Below are positions 31,974 to 45,209 of a stretch of 64,000 nucleotides of DNA, in pieces. Origin of the DNA: Blastococcus sp. Marseille-P5729 (lineage in GTDB: Bacteria > Actinomycetota > Actinomycetes > Mycobacteriales > Antricoccaceae); assembly GCF_900292035.1 (NCBI RefSeq), contig NZ_OMPO01000001.1, forward strand, positions 1-64,000. The letters are read 5' to 3'. The notes under the pieces were generated by a model. The model saw only the letters and a list, made by a program, of their open reading frames with translations, had not been told where the DNA came from and made no database searches. Position 1 is the first letter of the stretch, and each line of letters starts with the position of its first letter. The position numbers and the translations under genes are program-made.

Positions 31974-32283
31974 ATCTCTTGCTTCGAGAACAACGCGAAA
32001 CACCGAGCGGAAACGCACCGGTCGAACTGGCCCAGCTAGCACGACCGAGAACGGCAGTGAGAGGTTTCGCGAGGTACCGGCACCAAGCTGATTCGTCAGA
32101 CCACCGCACTTGCCTCATCAGGCGCCGCGGCAGGGGGACGAGGATCCAAGCGGCCGCACAATGTTCTAGGAGCCACCCCCTTGAGAGCGGCGAGCCGGAC
32201 TTGCTAGTCTGGACGACGCACTCCAAGAGAGTGAGCAGGACCGAAACTGAACAGGTAAGTGGCGCAGGACGCAGCGAAAGTAG

Positions 32284-32312
32284 TTGACAGCGCAGCGAAG
32301 CCCAAGTAAAGT
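32284..32312 (+). promoter_or_regulatory. rRNA operon promoter P2
   Basis: TTGACA (32284-32289), 17-base spacer, TAAAGT (32307-32312): the same two hexamers and spacing as P1, but with a different spacer sequence. Tandem promoters of this kind are usual for rRNA operons. Confidence 0.85.
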
Positions 32313-32602
32313 TTTACGGGTTGCCTCCGAGAGTGACGAACAGTCACTCGACGATGAGCGTCCGAACCTTGAGAACTCAACAGCGTACTTGAAAGTCAGT
32401 GCCAAATTATTTAACCTCCGGCACTGAGACGCAGCTGGCCGCCGGCCAGTGTGCATCAGTGTGGAGATTCCTTTGGTAATTGTGTGGTGCCAGCATCACA
32501 CACTTGCCAGTATCAACAGCACCGACACGCCGATCCTTCGGCGCGATGGTGTCTTCGTATGTAACTAACCGTCAGGCCTCGTGCCGGCGTTAGTAATAAA
32601 CA
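32313..32602 (+). promoter_or_regulatory. Pre-16S leader with box-A-like motif and hairpins
   Basis: The leader contains ACCTTGAGAACTCAACAG (about 32366-32383), almost repeated in the 16S-23S spacer as ACCTTGAGAACTACACAG (34447-34464). Such repeated leader/spacer motifs usually act in rRNA antitermination or processing. An 8-bp perfect stem pairs 32396-32403 with 32420-32427, and a second hairpin with TGTGTGGTG and CATCACACA arms lies around 32480-32502. No open reading frame here looks real. Confidence 0.55.
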
Positions 32603-37578
<4,976 letters not shown>

Positions 37579-37671
37579 AAAGAATGATCTTTTATGGCAT
37601 TGCTAAATGCCCGCGTCCACTGTGTAGCTCCCGAGGTGCGGTCAGTTTTCCTGACCGACATCTCCATAGCG
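37579..37671 (+). other. 23S-5S spacer with processing-stem right arm
   Basis: CGCGTCCACTGTGTAG (37612-37627) is the exact reverse complement of CTACACAGTGGACGCG (34458-34473), giving a 16-bp helix that encloses the 23S gene. A small hairpin (GGTCAG/CTGACC, about 37640-37657) precedes the 5S gene. Confidence 0.8.
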
Positions 37672-37789
37672 TTTCGGCGACCATAGCGAGAGGGAAACGC
37701 CCGGCTCCATTCCGAACCCGGAAGCTAAGCCTCTCAGCGCCGATGGTACTGCACTAGGGATGGTGTGGGAGAGTAGGACGTCGCCGGAC
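37672..37789 (+). rRNA. rrf: 5S ribosomal RNA
   Basis: About 118 bases with the normal 5S pattern: TTTCGGCGACCATAGCGAG at the start, CATTCCGAACCCGGAAGCTAA in loop B/C, GGTACTGCACT, and a 3' end pairing with the 5' end (GTCGCCGG). Single copy, last gene of the rRNA operon. Confidence 0.95.
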
Positions 37790-37798
37790 AATTTTTCC

Positions 37799-37840
37799 CG
37801 ATAGGGGGCCACTTGCGTGGCCCCCTATCGTTGTTTTGGG
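37799..37840 (+). terminator. Strong intrinsic terminator of the rRNA operon
   Basis: A perfect 14-bp stem, 37799-37812 paired with 37817-37830, has a TTGC loop and is followed by a T-rich TTGTTTT tract. It lies 10 bases after the 5S gene. Confidence 0.93.
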
Positions 37841-37871
37841 GCATCTGGGTGATGCAGGAGTGGAGCATTTC

Positions 37872-39287
37872 GTGGCACGCGATGATGAGCAGGACGAGCG
37901 CCGCGCGGCGCGCGGCAATGCGCGGCGCGACAGTCACGGCCGTGTTGGAGGTCGACGCCAGCACGACGGCGATCGGCACGGAGGCGCGGGCCGAGCTGGT
38001 CGAGGCGGGTACGAGCGCAGCGGGTACGAGCGCAGCGGGTACGAGCGCAGCGGGTACGAGCGCGGATCGCAGCGGGGACGTGACGTCGATCGTCGCGAGG
38101 GCAACCGCGAGCGACGCGGATCGCGCGAGCAGGGCCCGCAGCGCGGCCGCGGCCCGGGCCACGGCCGCCTAGGGGGCGATCGGGACCGTCGGGCCTATGG
38201 TGAGCGCGATCGCGGCTACGAGGGGCGCCGCTCTTCTGATGATCGTGGGGGTCGTCCCTACCGCGATGGACCGCGCCACGACGATCGTCGCCCGACGCGC
38301 TCAGGCGGATGGGAGCGCCGGGATGACGACTGGGGCCCGCGGCCACGGCGCAGCGGGGCCCGTGAGGGTGGCCGGGAGGATTCCCCCGGCAACCGCGAAT
38401 GGTCCCGCCAGGACGGACGCAGCGGTCCGGGCAGACCTCGGCGTGAGGACCGGGACCGCGACCGCGACCGTGGTCCGCGAGGCAACCGGTATGGTGGCGA
38501 TCGTGCCACGGGGCGTCAGCGCGACGTGTGGGAGCGGCGCTCCGAGCGGGCGGCAGGTCAGCGGTTCGAGAGTCGGCCCGAACGCGCCGATCGCCCCAAG
38601 GCGCCTCCGGTGCCAGAGGGCCTCGAGGCATCTATGCTCGACCGGTCGGTGCTGCGTGATCTGAACACGCTCGGTCCCAAGGCCGACACCATCGCCCTGC
38701 ACCTGGTCGCAGCGGGCAGTCTCGTCGACGCCGATCCGGATCGCGCCCTGGCGCACGTGCGTTATGCCCGCGATCAGGCACCGAGAATCGCCGCGGTTCG
38801 GGAGGCTGCTGGCATCGTCGCTTATCAGGCGGGACAGTGGGCCGAGGCCGCTCGGGATCTGCGCGCCTGCCGCCGAATGACCGGCGACTCCAGTCACCTT
38901 CCTTTGGTCGCGGACTGCGAGCGTGCGCTCGGGCGTCCCGACCGGGCGATCGTGCTCGCGACCGCGCCGGAGGGCAAGGGCCTGGCACGTTCGGTACAGG
39001 CCGAGCTCGCGATCGTCCATTCCGGTGCTCGCCGGGATCTCGACGAGGTGGAGGGCGCGCTACTGGTGCTGGAGCGTTTCGGGCTGGGCCGTGACCAGCC
39101 CCGGCCATGGAGCGCGCGCCTGTGGTATGCCTACGCCGATGCGTTGCTCGATGCGGGCCGAGACGCCGAGGCGCGCGACTGGTTCGCGGCGGCCGCCGAG
39201 GCCGATGTCGATGGTGAGACGGACGCCGAGACGCGACTGGACCAGCTCGGCGGTCCCGATGGTGCTGCCGAGGACACTGCGCCGTAG
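37872..39287 (+). CDS. TPR-like protein with a long Arg/Gly/Asp-rich disordered N-terminus
   Basis: A 471-residue protein. Residues 1 to about 245 are low-complexity, rich in R, G, D and E, with a GYERS tandem repeat near residues 46-65. The C-terminal half is helical with TPR-like spacing (ALAHVRYARDQAPRIAAVREAAGIVAYQAGQWAEAARDLR). Its place after tyrS and before the SSB-like/HAD/tlyA genes matches Mycobacterium Rv1691, a conserved protein of unknown function. The GTG at 37872 follows a GGAG; codons before it read from the terminator side. The basic tail suggests nucleic-acid binding (inference). Confidence 0.8.
   Translation: MARDDEQDERRAARGNARRDSHGRVGGRRQHDGDRHGGAGRAGRGGYERSGYERSGYERSGYERGSQRGRDVDRREGNRERRGSREQGPQRGRGPGHGRLGGDRDRRAYGERDRGYEGRRSSDDRGGRPYRDGPRHDDRRPTRSGGWERRDDDWGPRPRRSGAREGGREDSPGNREWSRQDGRSGPGRPRREDRDRDRDRGPRGNRYGGDRATGRQRDVWERRSERAAGQRFESRPERADRPKAPPVPEGLEASMLDRSVLRDLNTLGPKADTIALHLVAAGSLVDADPDRALAHVRYARDQAPRIAAVREAAGIVAYQAGQWAEAARDLRACRRMTGDSSHLPLVADCERALGRPDRAIVLATAPEGKGLARSVQAELAIVHSGARRDLDEVEGALLVLERFGLGRDQPRPWSARLWYAYADALLDAGRDAEARDWFAAAAEADVDGETDAETRLDQLGGPDGAAEDTAP
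38007..38066 (+). repeat. 15-base tandem repeat encoding GYERS units
   Basis: Four near-identical 15-base units (GGGTACGAGCGCAGC type) in tandem encode GYERS-GYERS-GYERS-GYERG. The first three are identical at base level, suggesting recent expansion by slippage inside a disordered region. Confidence 0.9.
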
Positions 39288-39425
39288 CCGATAGCGCGGA
39301 CAGCAACGCCCCCGGTGGCCCCAGATGTCAACAACGGCGGGCGGCTGTCCACAGCCGGCCGTCATGGCTGCCGCCCGAGCCGGTCGCGACCCACACTTCC
39401 CTCAGGACGAGTGGGAGGTGTAGCG

Positions 39426-39794
39426 ATGAGCGCACGAGTGGGATCGACGCGCAACCACGTCTACCTGTGTGGCCGGCTGTCGGCCCAGGCAGATATCCGG
39501 CAGCTGCCCAGCGGCGATGAGGTCGCGGTGTGGCGACTGGTGGTGCCACGCGACGATGGGAGCCGGGCGGCGGTCGATACGATCGACTGCGAGGGATATA
39601 CCCGCCAGGTGCGCCGGCTCGCGGCGCGGTGGCCCGCCGGGGTCGTTCTCGAGGTCGAGGGCGCGCTGCGGCGGCGGTTCTGGCAAAGCCCGGCGGGTGC
39701 CCGGAGCCGATATGTAGTCGACGTGCGCGCCGTCCGGCGGGCCCGAGCCGCGAAGGACGCTGATGAGGCCAATACCGCTGAGCGAGCACCATGA
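39426..39794 (+). CDS. Small OB-fold single-strand DNA-binding-like protein
   Basis: A 122-residue protein with the SSB pattern: NHVYLCGRLSAQADIRQLPSGDEVAVWRLVV, then DTIDCEGYTRQVRRLAARW and EVEGALRRRFW. It lacks the acidic Gly/Pro-rich tail and DDDIPF tip of the housekeeping SSB. It may bind single-stranded DNA or be a specialised paralogue. The ATG at 39426 has a GGGAGG site upstream. Its end overlaps the next gene by 32 bases. Confidence 0.75.
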   Translation: MSARVGSTRNHVYLCGRLSAQADIRQLPSGDEVAVWRLVVPRDDGSRAAVDTIDCEGYTRQVRRLAARWPAGVVLEVEGALRRRFWQSPAGARSRYVVDVRAVRRARAAKDADEANTAERAP

Positions 39795-40773
39795 CGTCGG
39801 GCTGTTCGATCTCGATGGCGTGGTGTACGCCGGCTCGGCGCGCATCCGGTACGCCGCCGAGAGCATTGGCGCCGCCCGCCGGTCGGGCATGCGGGCGGCG
39901 TTCGTCACCAACAATGCCTCCCGCACGCCCGCCGACGTGGCCGCCAAGCTGGCGGAGGCGGGAGTGCCGGCCGAGATCGAGGACATCATCACCTCGGCCC
40001 AGGTGGCCGCCGGGGTCCTGGCCGAGCGACTGGAGCCTGGCTCAGCCGTCCTGGTCGTGGGGGACCGCGGACTGACCGAGGCGGTCAGCGGCGTCGGGCT
40101 GCGCCCGGTAAGCAGTGCTGAGGACCGCCCGAGCGCGGTGGTACAGGGGCACAGCCCGCGTACCGGGTGGATCCAGTTGGCCGAGGCGACGATTGCGGTG
40201 CGCTCCGGTGCGTTGTGGGTCGCCACCAACGCCGACTCGACGATTCCCACCGACAGGGGCGTCCTGGCCGGCAACGGCGCTTTCGTGCGCGTGGTCGGCG
40301 AGGTGCTCGGCCGAGAACCGGACGTCGTGGCGGGCAAACCCGAGCGGACGATGCACCACGCCGCGGTGCAGCGCACCGCCGCGCGCCTGCCGCTGGTGAT
40401 CGGCGACCGTCTCGATACGGACATCGAGGGCGCCACGTCCTCTAACTGCGACAGCCTCTACGTGATGACCGGGGTGAGCACTCCGGCCGAGGTGGTCGCT
40501 GCCGTTCCCCAACAGCGGCCCACCTATGTCGCCAGCGATCTGCGGGGGCTGCTGCATCCCGGCATCAGCGTCGCCGAGGCCGCCGCCCGAGCCGCATCGG
40601 GCAGATGGACTGCGCGAGAGGGTGAGATCGTCGCCGGTGATGAGGCTCCGGGAGTGGACGACCGGGCCGACTATCTGGCGCTCGCCTGCGCGCTGACCTG
40701 GCGGGGCGAGCGTGCCCGGCCGGGCGACGACGCCGCCCGGCGCCTTGCCGCAGAGCTCGGCCTCGACGGCTGA
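39763..40773 (+). CDS. HAD-IIA family phosphatase
   Basis: A 336-residue HAD-IIA (NagD-like) hydrolase. The nucleophile motif FDLDGVVYAG starts near residue 14, the Thr motif FVTNNASRTP near 46, the cap region contains ATNADSTIPTDRG, and KPERTMHHAA and GDRLDTDIEGA complete the active site. It corresponds to Rv1692, described in Mycobacterium as a glycerol-3-phosphate phosphatase. A C-terminal extension (about 265-336) is helical. The ATG at 39763 lies inside the end of the SSB-like gene and no later start precedes the catalytic motif. Confidence 0.88.
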   Translation: MRPIPLSEHHDVGLFDLDGVVYAGSARIRYAAESIGAARRSGMRAAFVTNNASRTPADVAAKLAEAGVPAEIEDIITSAQVAAGVLAERLEPGSAVLVVGDRGLTEAVSGVGLRPVSSAEDRPSAVVQGHSPRTGWIQLAEATIAVRSGALWVATNADSTIPTDRGVLAGNGAFVRVVGEVLGREPDVVAGKPERTMHHAAVQRTAARLPLVIGDRLDTDIEGATSSNCDSLYVMTGVSTPAEVVAAVPQQRPTYVASDLRGLLHPGISVAEAAARAASGRWTAREGEIVAGDEAPGVDDRADYLALACALTWRGERARPGDDAARRLAAELGLDG

Positions 40774-40906
40774 ACGCGCCGGTGCCGGCCTCAGGCGGCG
40801 TCGCCGGAAGATCGCGAGGCGGGTGGTGGCCAGCATCTCGCGCTCGAGCCGGGCGATAGCCTCCGTCGTCTCCTTCAGCAAGTGCATCGCCAGCAGCTCC
40901 TGAGTT

Positions 40907-41233
40907 CTAGAGCAGCTTGCGGAGCCTCATCATGTCGCCCATGCTCGCCTGCAGCTTGAGCCTGCCGGTCGCCATCGCCTTCATGACGTTGAGGTCGCCG
41001 CGGCACATGGCCACCAGGTCGTCGGAGGTCAGGGTGAGCTTGATGTCGGCGTCCGGATCCTCGGCCTGCTCGATGTCGGTGAACGCGGCGCCGACGAACC
41101 GGCCCTTGAGCACGGTGTCCAGATCCGTGATCCTCGCGCTCAACGAGCGATCGAAGTCGATCTGCTCACCGGACTCGGCAATGTCGTTGGTGAGCTCGGT
41201 CAGTGCCTCGCGGCACTCCTCTAGCGTTGCCAT
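40907..41233 (-). CDS. SCP-2 sterol-transfer-domain protein
   Basis: A 108-residue protein whose second half has the SCP-2 pattern: ADIKLTLTSDDLVAMCRGDLNVMKAMATGRLKLQASMGDMMRLRKL. SCP-2 domains hold hydrophobic ligands such as lipids or acyl-CoA. The ATG at 41233 is the first to give the complete domain; the open frame continues upstream but only with antisense-like sequence. It lies on the minus strand inside the otherwise plus-strand tlyA block. The 133 bases between it and the HAD gene end hold nothing clear. Confidence 0.8.
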   Translation of the reverse strand: MATLEECREALTELTNDIAESGEQIDFDRSLSARITDLDTVLKGRFVGAAFTDIEQAEDPDADIKLTLTSDDLVAMCRGDLNVMKAMATGRLKLQASMGDMMRLRKLL

Positions 41234-41293
41234 CAGTGGGGTCGCATCCTCTGCGCGTCGCGGAAATCGGGCGCTACCGAGCATAATCGAGGC

Positions 41294-41653
41294 ATGCGTC
41301 CCCATGAGCCCACGCCTACCCCTCCGACGCCGGAGCCGAAGCCGCCCGCGACCGGCGCCGATGCGTGGAAGAACCAGCCGACGAGCTGCTGGCCCACCGC
41401 CGAGCAGATGGAGCAGGAGCGCGAACGTGGGGCCGGCAAGCCCGTCCTTGCGCGCGAAGACGACGCGGATCCGGCTCCCGACGACGCCCGGCCGGCGATC
41501 TCGCAGGATCCCGAGGTTCCCGAGCGCTTCCGGCAGACGATCGCCCGCCTGGACGACGTTGCCGGCCGGCCGGTCGCGGAGCACGCTGCGGCGTACGACG
41601 CGGTCCACCAGGACCTGCGCCAGTCTCTCGATGACGTCGACCAGTCCCGCTGA
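41294..41653 (+). CDS. Conserved small hypothetical protein before tlyA
   Basis: A 119-residue protein with a Pro-rich start and a C-terminal segment RFRQTIARLDDVAGRPVAEHAAAYDAVHQDLRQSL, a pattern seen in small actinobacterial proteins encoded between the HAD gene and tlyA. Function unknown. CATAAT at 41282-41287 ends 6 bases before the ATG, so the mRNA may be leaderless. The 3' end overlaps the tlyA start by 23 bases. Confidence 0.65.
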   Translation: MRPHEPTPTPPTPEPKPPATGADAWKNQPTSCWPTAEQMEQERERGAGKPVLAREDDADPAPDDARPAISQDPEVPERFRQTIARLDDVAGRPVAEHAAAYDAVHQDLRQSLDDVDQSR

Positions 41654-42443
41654 CCCGGGCAGTGCCGCCCGGCTGGATGCCGCGCTGGTCACCCGCGGCA
41701 TGTCCCGCTCGCGACAGACCGCAGGCGAGGCGGTACGCGGGGGCCGGGTGCGCGTCAACGGGAGCGTGGTCACCAAGCCAGCGGCGAAGGTGACGCTCTC
41801 GGACCGGCTCGAGCTCGCCCCGGCCGACGGCGAGCACTTCGTCTCTCGGGCCGCCCACAAGCTCGCCGGTGCCCTCGATGCGATGGGAATCCACGTCGAG
41901 GGTCGGCGCTGCATCGACGTCGGCGCGTCCACCGGCGGCTTCACCCAGGTCCTGCTGGAGCGCGCCGCCGCACACGTCACGGCGATCGACGTCGGCACTG
42001 ATCAGCTGGTCCATTCCCTCCGCGAGCATCCCAGGGTCACCTCCATGGAAGGCACCCACGTCGGGCGCGACGATTTGAGTGAGATCCCTGCCGCGCCCCT
42101 GGTCGTGGCCGACCTGTCGTTCATCTCGCTGTGCCACGTCATGCCACAGCTCGCCCTGCTGCTCACCCCGGACGGCGACCTCGTGCCGATGGTCAAGCCG
42201 CAGTTCGAGGTCGGCCGGTCGCACCTGGGGAAGGGTGGGGTGGTCAGTGACCCCGTCCTGCACCGGGAGGCAGTCGCGCAGGTCGTCGCGGCCGCCGGTC
42301 AGCAGGCGCTGTACCCGCAGCGGATCGTCACCAGCCCGCTGCCGGGACCGGCGGGCAATGTGGAGTTCTTCGTGCACCTGCGGCGGAGCGAGTCCACGGC
42401 GTCCTTCGATGACCTCTGGGCGGCGCGCGAACCCCGGCCGTGA
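41631..42443 (+). CDS. tlyA: TlyA: 16S/23S rRNA 2'-O-methyltransferase (hemolysin-A family)
   Basis: A 270-residue protein with an N-terminal S4 RNA-binding domain (about 14-65: RLDAALVTRGMSRSRQTAGE) and an FtsJ-like methyltransferase with the SAM motif DVGASTGGFTQVLL near residues 96-109 and MVKPQFEVG near 200. In Mycobacterium TlyA 2'-O-methylates both subunits and is needed for capreomycin sensitivity. The start at ATG 41631 overlaps the previous gene. Confidence 0.92.
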   Translation: MTSTSPADPGSAARLDAALVTRGMSRSRQTAGEAVRGGRVRVNGSVVTKPAAKVTLSDRLELAPADGEHFVSRAAHKLAGALDAMGIHVEGRRCIDVGASTGGFTQVLLERAAAHVTAIDVGTDQLVHSLREHPRVTSMEGTHVGRDDLSEIPAAPLVVADLSFISLCHVMPQLALLLTPDGDLVPMVKPQFEVGRSHLGKGGVVSDPVLHREAVAQVVAAAGQQALYPQRIVTSPLPGPAGNVEFFVHLRRSESTASFDDLWAAREPRP

Positions 42444-42488
42444 AACACTAGGAGTTCGGCCAACGAGCGCGACGGAGCAAGGAGCCTG

Positions 42489-43400
42489 GTGGAAATCCGA
42501 CGGGAGATCGTCCTGGTCACGCACACCGGACGAGCCGACAGTGTGGACCTCGCACGCGGCATCGTCGCCCGGTTGCGCTCGGCCGGCATCTCGGTGAGCG
42601 TCCCGGAGTCCGAGGAACTGCTCTTCCCGGCCGGGTCGGTCCGTCCGCTGTCGCCCCCGAGCCCGGACCCCACGGTCACCCCGCCCGAGCCCATGCCCGA
42701 ACTGGTCGTCGTGCTCGGCGGCGACGGCACCTTCCTCCGCGCCGCGGAGTACGCCCGGCCCTACGGCGCGCCCATGATCGGAGTCAACCTCGGGCACGTC
42801 GGATTCCTCGCCGAGTGCGAGCCGGACCGCATCGACGAGGTCATCGAGCACGTGCTGGCCCGCTCGTACACGGTGCAGCGACGCATGACGCTCGACATCG
42901 ACGTCTTCGATCCACGGGCGCCTGAGCGGATCCAGCACACCTGGGCGCTCAACGAGGCCTCGCTCGAGCGCAGCCAGCGCGAGCGGATCCTCGAGGTCGC
43001 CATCGGCGTCGACGACCACCCGCTGACCAGCTTCGGCTGCGACGGCGTACTGTGCTCGACACCCACCGGCAGCACGGCGTACGCCTTCAGCGCCGGCGGA
43101 CCGGTCGTGTGGCCCGAGGTGGAGGCGATGCTCATCGTCCCGAACGCGGCGCACGCGCTGTTCGCGCGGCCACTGGTCGTCTCGCCGTCGTCCGTGGTGA
43201 GCATCGATGTCGCCGACCGTGCCCACGACGCGCTCATCGCGGCCGACGGGCGCCGGCTGATCGATGTGCCCGCGGGTCATCGCGCCGTCGTCCGCGCCGG
43301 CTCCAAGCCGATCCTGGTCGCGCGGCTGGCCAGCCGGGACTTCGCCGACCGGCTGGTGGCGAAGTTCCAGCTGCCCGTCTCCGGCTTCCGGAACTCCTGA
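42489..43400 (+). CDS. nadK: NAD kinase
   Basis: A 303-residue NAD kinase making NADP+. The GGDGTF motif lies near residues 77-82, followed by NLGHVGFLAE, and the conserved STPTGSTAYAFSAGGP occurs near 195. Length is typical. The GTG start at 42489 follows AAGGAG. It lies between tlyA and recN as in Mycobacterium (Rv1695). Confidence 0.95.
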   Translation: MEIRREIVLVTHTGRADSVDLARGIVARLRSAGISVSVPESEELLFPAGSVRPLSPPSPDPTVTPPEPMPELVVVLGGDGTFLRAAEYARPYGAPMIGVNLGHVGFLAECEPDRIDEVIEHVLARSYTVQRRMTLDIDVFDPRAPERIQHTWALNEASLERSQRERILEVAIGVDDHPLTSFGCDGVLCSTPTGSTAYAFSAGGPVVWPEVEAMLIVPNAAHALFARPLVVSPSSVVSIDVADRAHDALIAADGRRLIDVPAGHRAVVRAGSKPILVARLASRDFADRLVAKFQLPVSGFRNS

Positions 43401-43411
43401 CCTGGCCGGCG

Positions 43412-45169
43412 ATGCTCGAAGAGGTGCGCATCCGCGGGCTCGGTGTCATCGCCGACGCCACCCTGCCCCTCGGCCCGGGGCTCACGGTCGTCACCGGCGA
43501 GACCGGCGCGGGCAAGACCATGGTGGTCGCCGGACTCAGCCTGCTGTTCGGCGCGCGGTCGGACTCCGGCCAGGTGAGTCGCGGCGCTGAAGCGGCGGAC
43601 GTCGAAGGCACGCTGATCGTCGACCCGGACGGCCCGGCTGCAGCCCGCTGCCGGGACGCCGGCGGGACCCTCGACGACGACCGGCTCATCCTCAGCCGCA
43701 CGGTCAGTACCGAAGGTCGCTCCCGCGCCAGCGCCGGCGGACGTTCGGTCCCGGTGGGCGTGCTGTCCGATATCGGCGACAGCGAGCTGACCGTGCACGG
43801 ACAGTCCACCCAGCTGCGGCTGTCCCGGCCCGGTGCGCAACGCGAGGTGCTCGACCGGTTCGGCGGCGCGGCACACCAGTCCCTCCTCGCGGACTACGCC
43901 GAGGCCTTCACCGCCTGGCAGCGGGCGGTCCGCACGCTCGATGAGCTGCGGCGCGACGATGCGGGGCGGCAACGCGAGCTGGCCCTGCTGCGGTTCGGAC
44001 TCGACCAGATCTACCGTGCCGATCCACAGCCCGCAGAGGACGACGAGATCGACGCCGAGACGCATCGGCTGGCCAACGCCGAAGCCCTACGTCAGGCGGT
44101 CGCCCACGCTGCCGCCGCCATCGACGGCGCCCCCGGAGAGTACGACGCGACCGGTGCCGATGCCCTGCTTGGCCAGGCCGCGCGCACCCTAGCCGAATCC
44201 GGTGATGCGCAGCTGCGCGTCCTGGGCGAACGGCTCAGCGAGGTCGGCATCCAGCTGCGTGACATCGCTGGGGAGCTCTCGGCGTTCGCCGGTGGCATCA
44301 GCGACGACCCGGACCGGCTGGCGGCGCTGATGACCCGCCGGGCAGAGCTCAAGGAGCTCGTCCGCAGCTACTCGAGTACCGGCGACATCGCCGGAGTGCT
44401 GGCGTGGGCGCAGCAGGCGCGCGGCCAGATCGCGAGCCTGGACGACTCCGCCGGGCGCCTCGAGCAGCTCGAGGCCGATCGGGACGCCGCCGCAGAACGG
44501 GCCGAGCGTGCGGCCGCCGCGGTGACCAGATCGCGCCGCGCTCTCGCCGCCCGGCTGCAGAAGCAGGTCAGCGCCGCGCTGGGCTCGTTGGCGCTGGGCG
44601 GCAGTCGCGTACTGGTGGAGGTCACCGATCGTCCCGCGGAGCCGGGGCGGCCGGTGCTCGGCCGTGACCGGTCCGCGCGCGGTGCGACCGAGACCGGGTG
44701 CGATCGGGTCAGGATCCTGCTGGGCCACGGCGCCGACGACGAGGGACGGCCGATCGACAAGAGCGCCTCGGGCGGTGAGCTGTCCCGAATCATGCTCGCG
44801 ATCGAGGTGGTGCTCGCCGGCACGGACCCCGTCGCCACGATGGTCTTCGATGAGGTGGACGCGGGCGTCGGCGGTGCGGCCGCGATCGAGATCGGACGGC
44901 GCCTCGCCGGCCTCTCGCGCAGCCACCAGGTGGTGGTGGTCACCCATCTGCCGCAGGTGGCCGCGTATGCGGACCAGCACGTGAAGATCGCCAAGCGGGC
45001 CAAGGGTGGAGTCATCGCCAGCGGCATCACGCCGCTGGATCCCGAGCAGCGGCTGGACGAGCTCACCCGAATGCTCGCGGGGCTGTCGGACAGCGACTCC
45101 GGCCGAGCGCACGCCCGGGAGCTGCTGAGCGCCGCAGATCACGACAAGAAGCGGCGAAAGGCCCGCTAA
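43412..45169 (+). CDS. recN: DNA repair protein RecN
   Basis: A 585-residue SMC-like ATPase for double-strand-break repair. Walker A GETGAGKT lies near residues 29-36, a long helical coiled-coil region fills the middle (about 150-380), and the C-terminal ABC signature SASGGELSRIMLAIEV, Walker B MVFDEVDAGVGG and the switch His in VTHLPQVAA are intact. The ATG at 43412 follows the nadK stop by 11 bases. Confidence 0.95.
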   Translation: MLEEVRIRGLGVIADATLPLGPGLTVVTGETGAGKTMVVAGLSLLFGARSDSGQVSRGAEAADVEGTLIVDPDGPAAARCRDAGGTLDDDRLILSRTVSTEGRSRASAGGRSVPVGVLSDIGDSELTVHGQSTQLRLSRPGAQREVLDRFGGAAHQSLLADYAEAFTAWQRAVRTLDELRRDDAGRQRELALLRFGLDQIYRADPQPAEDDEIDAETHRLANAEALRQAVAHAAAAIDGAPGEYDATGADALLGQAARTLAESGDAQLRVLGERLSEVGIQLRDIAGELSAFAGGISDDPDRLAALMTRRAELKELVRSYSSTGDIAGVLAWAQQARGQIASLDDSAGRLEQLEADRDAAAERAERAAAAVTRSRRALAARLQKQVSAALGSLALGGSRVLVEVTDRPAEPGRPVLGRDRSARGATETGCDRVRILLGHGADDEGRPIDKSASGGELSRIMLAIEVVLAGTDPVATMVFDEVDAGVGGAAAIEIGRRLAGLSRSHQVVVVTHLPQVAAYADQHVKIAKRAKGGVIASGITPLDPEQRLDELTRMLAGLSDSDSGRAHARELLSAADHDKKRRKAR

Positions 45170-45209
45170 ATCCCGGGGTTGTTCCAGTCCTGGTGGGAGA
45201 CTGGACGAC

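Noticed and set aside
32313-32602. A possible tRNA or small RNA gene in the rRNA leader.
   Set aside because: Hairpins are present but no cloverleaf, anticodon arm or T-loop sequence was found.
40774-40887. Minus-strand frame starting MHLLKETTEAIARLERE just after the SCP2 stop, with AGGAG upstream.
   Set aside because: Only the first 35-40 codons look protein-like; the rest of the frame lies antisense to the HAD gene. Too weak to call a gene.
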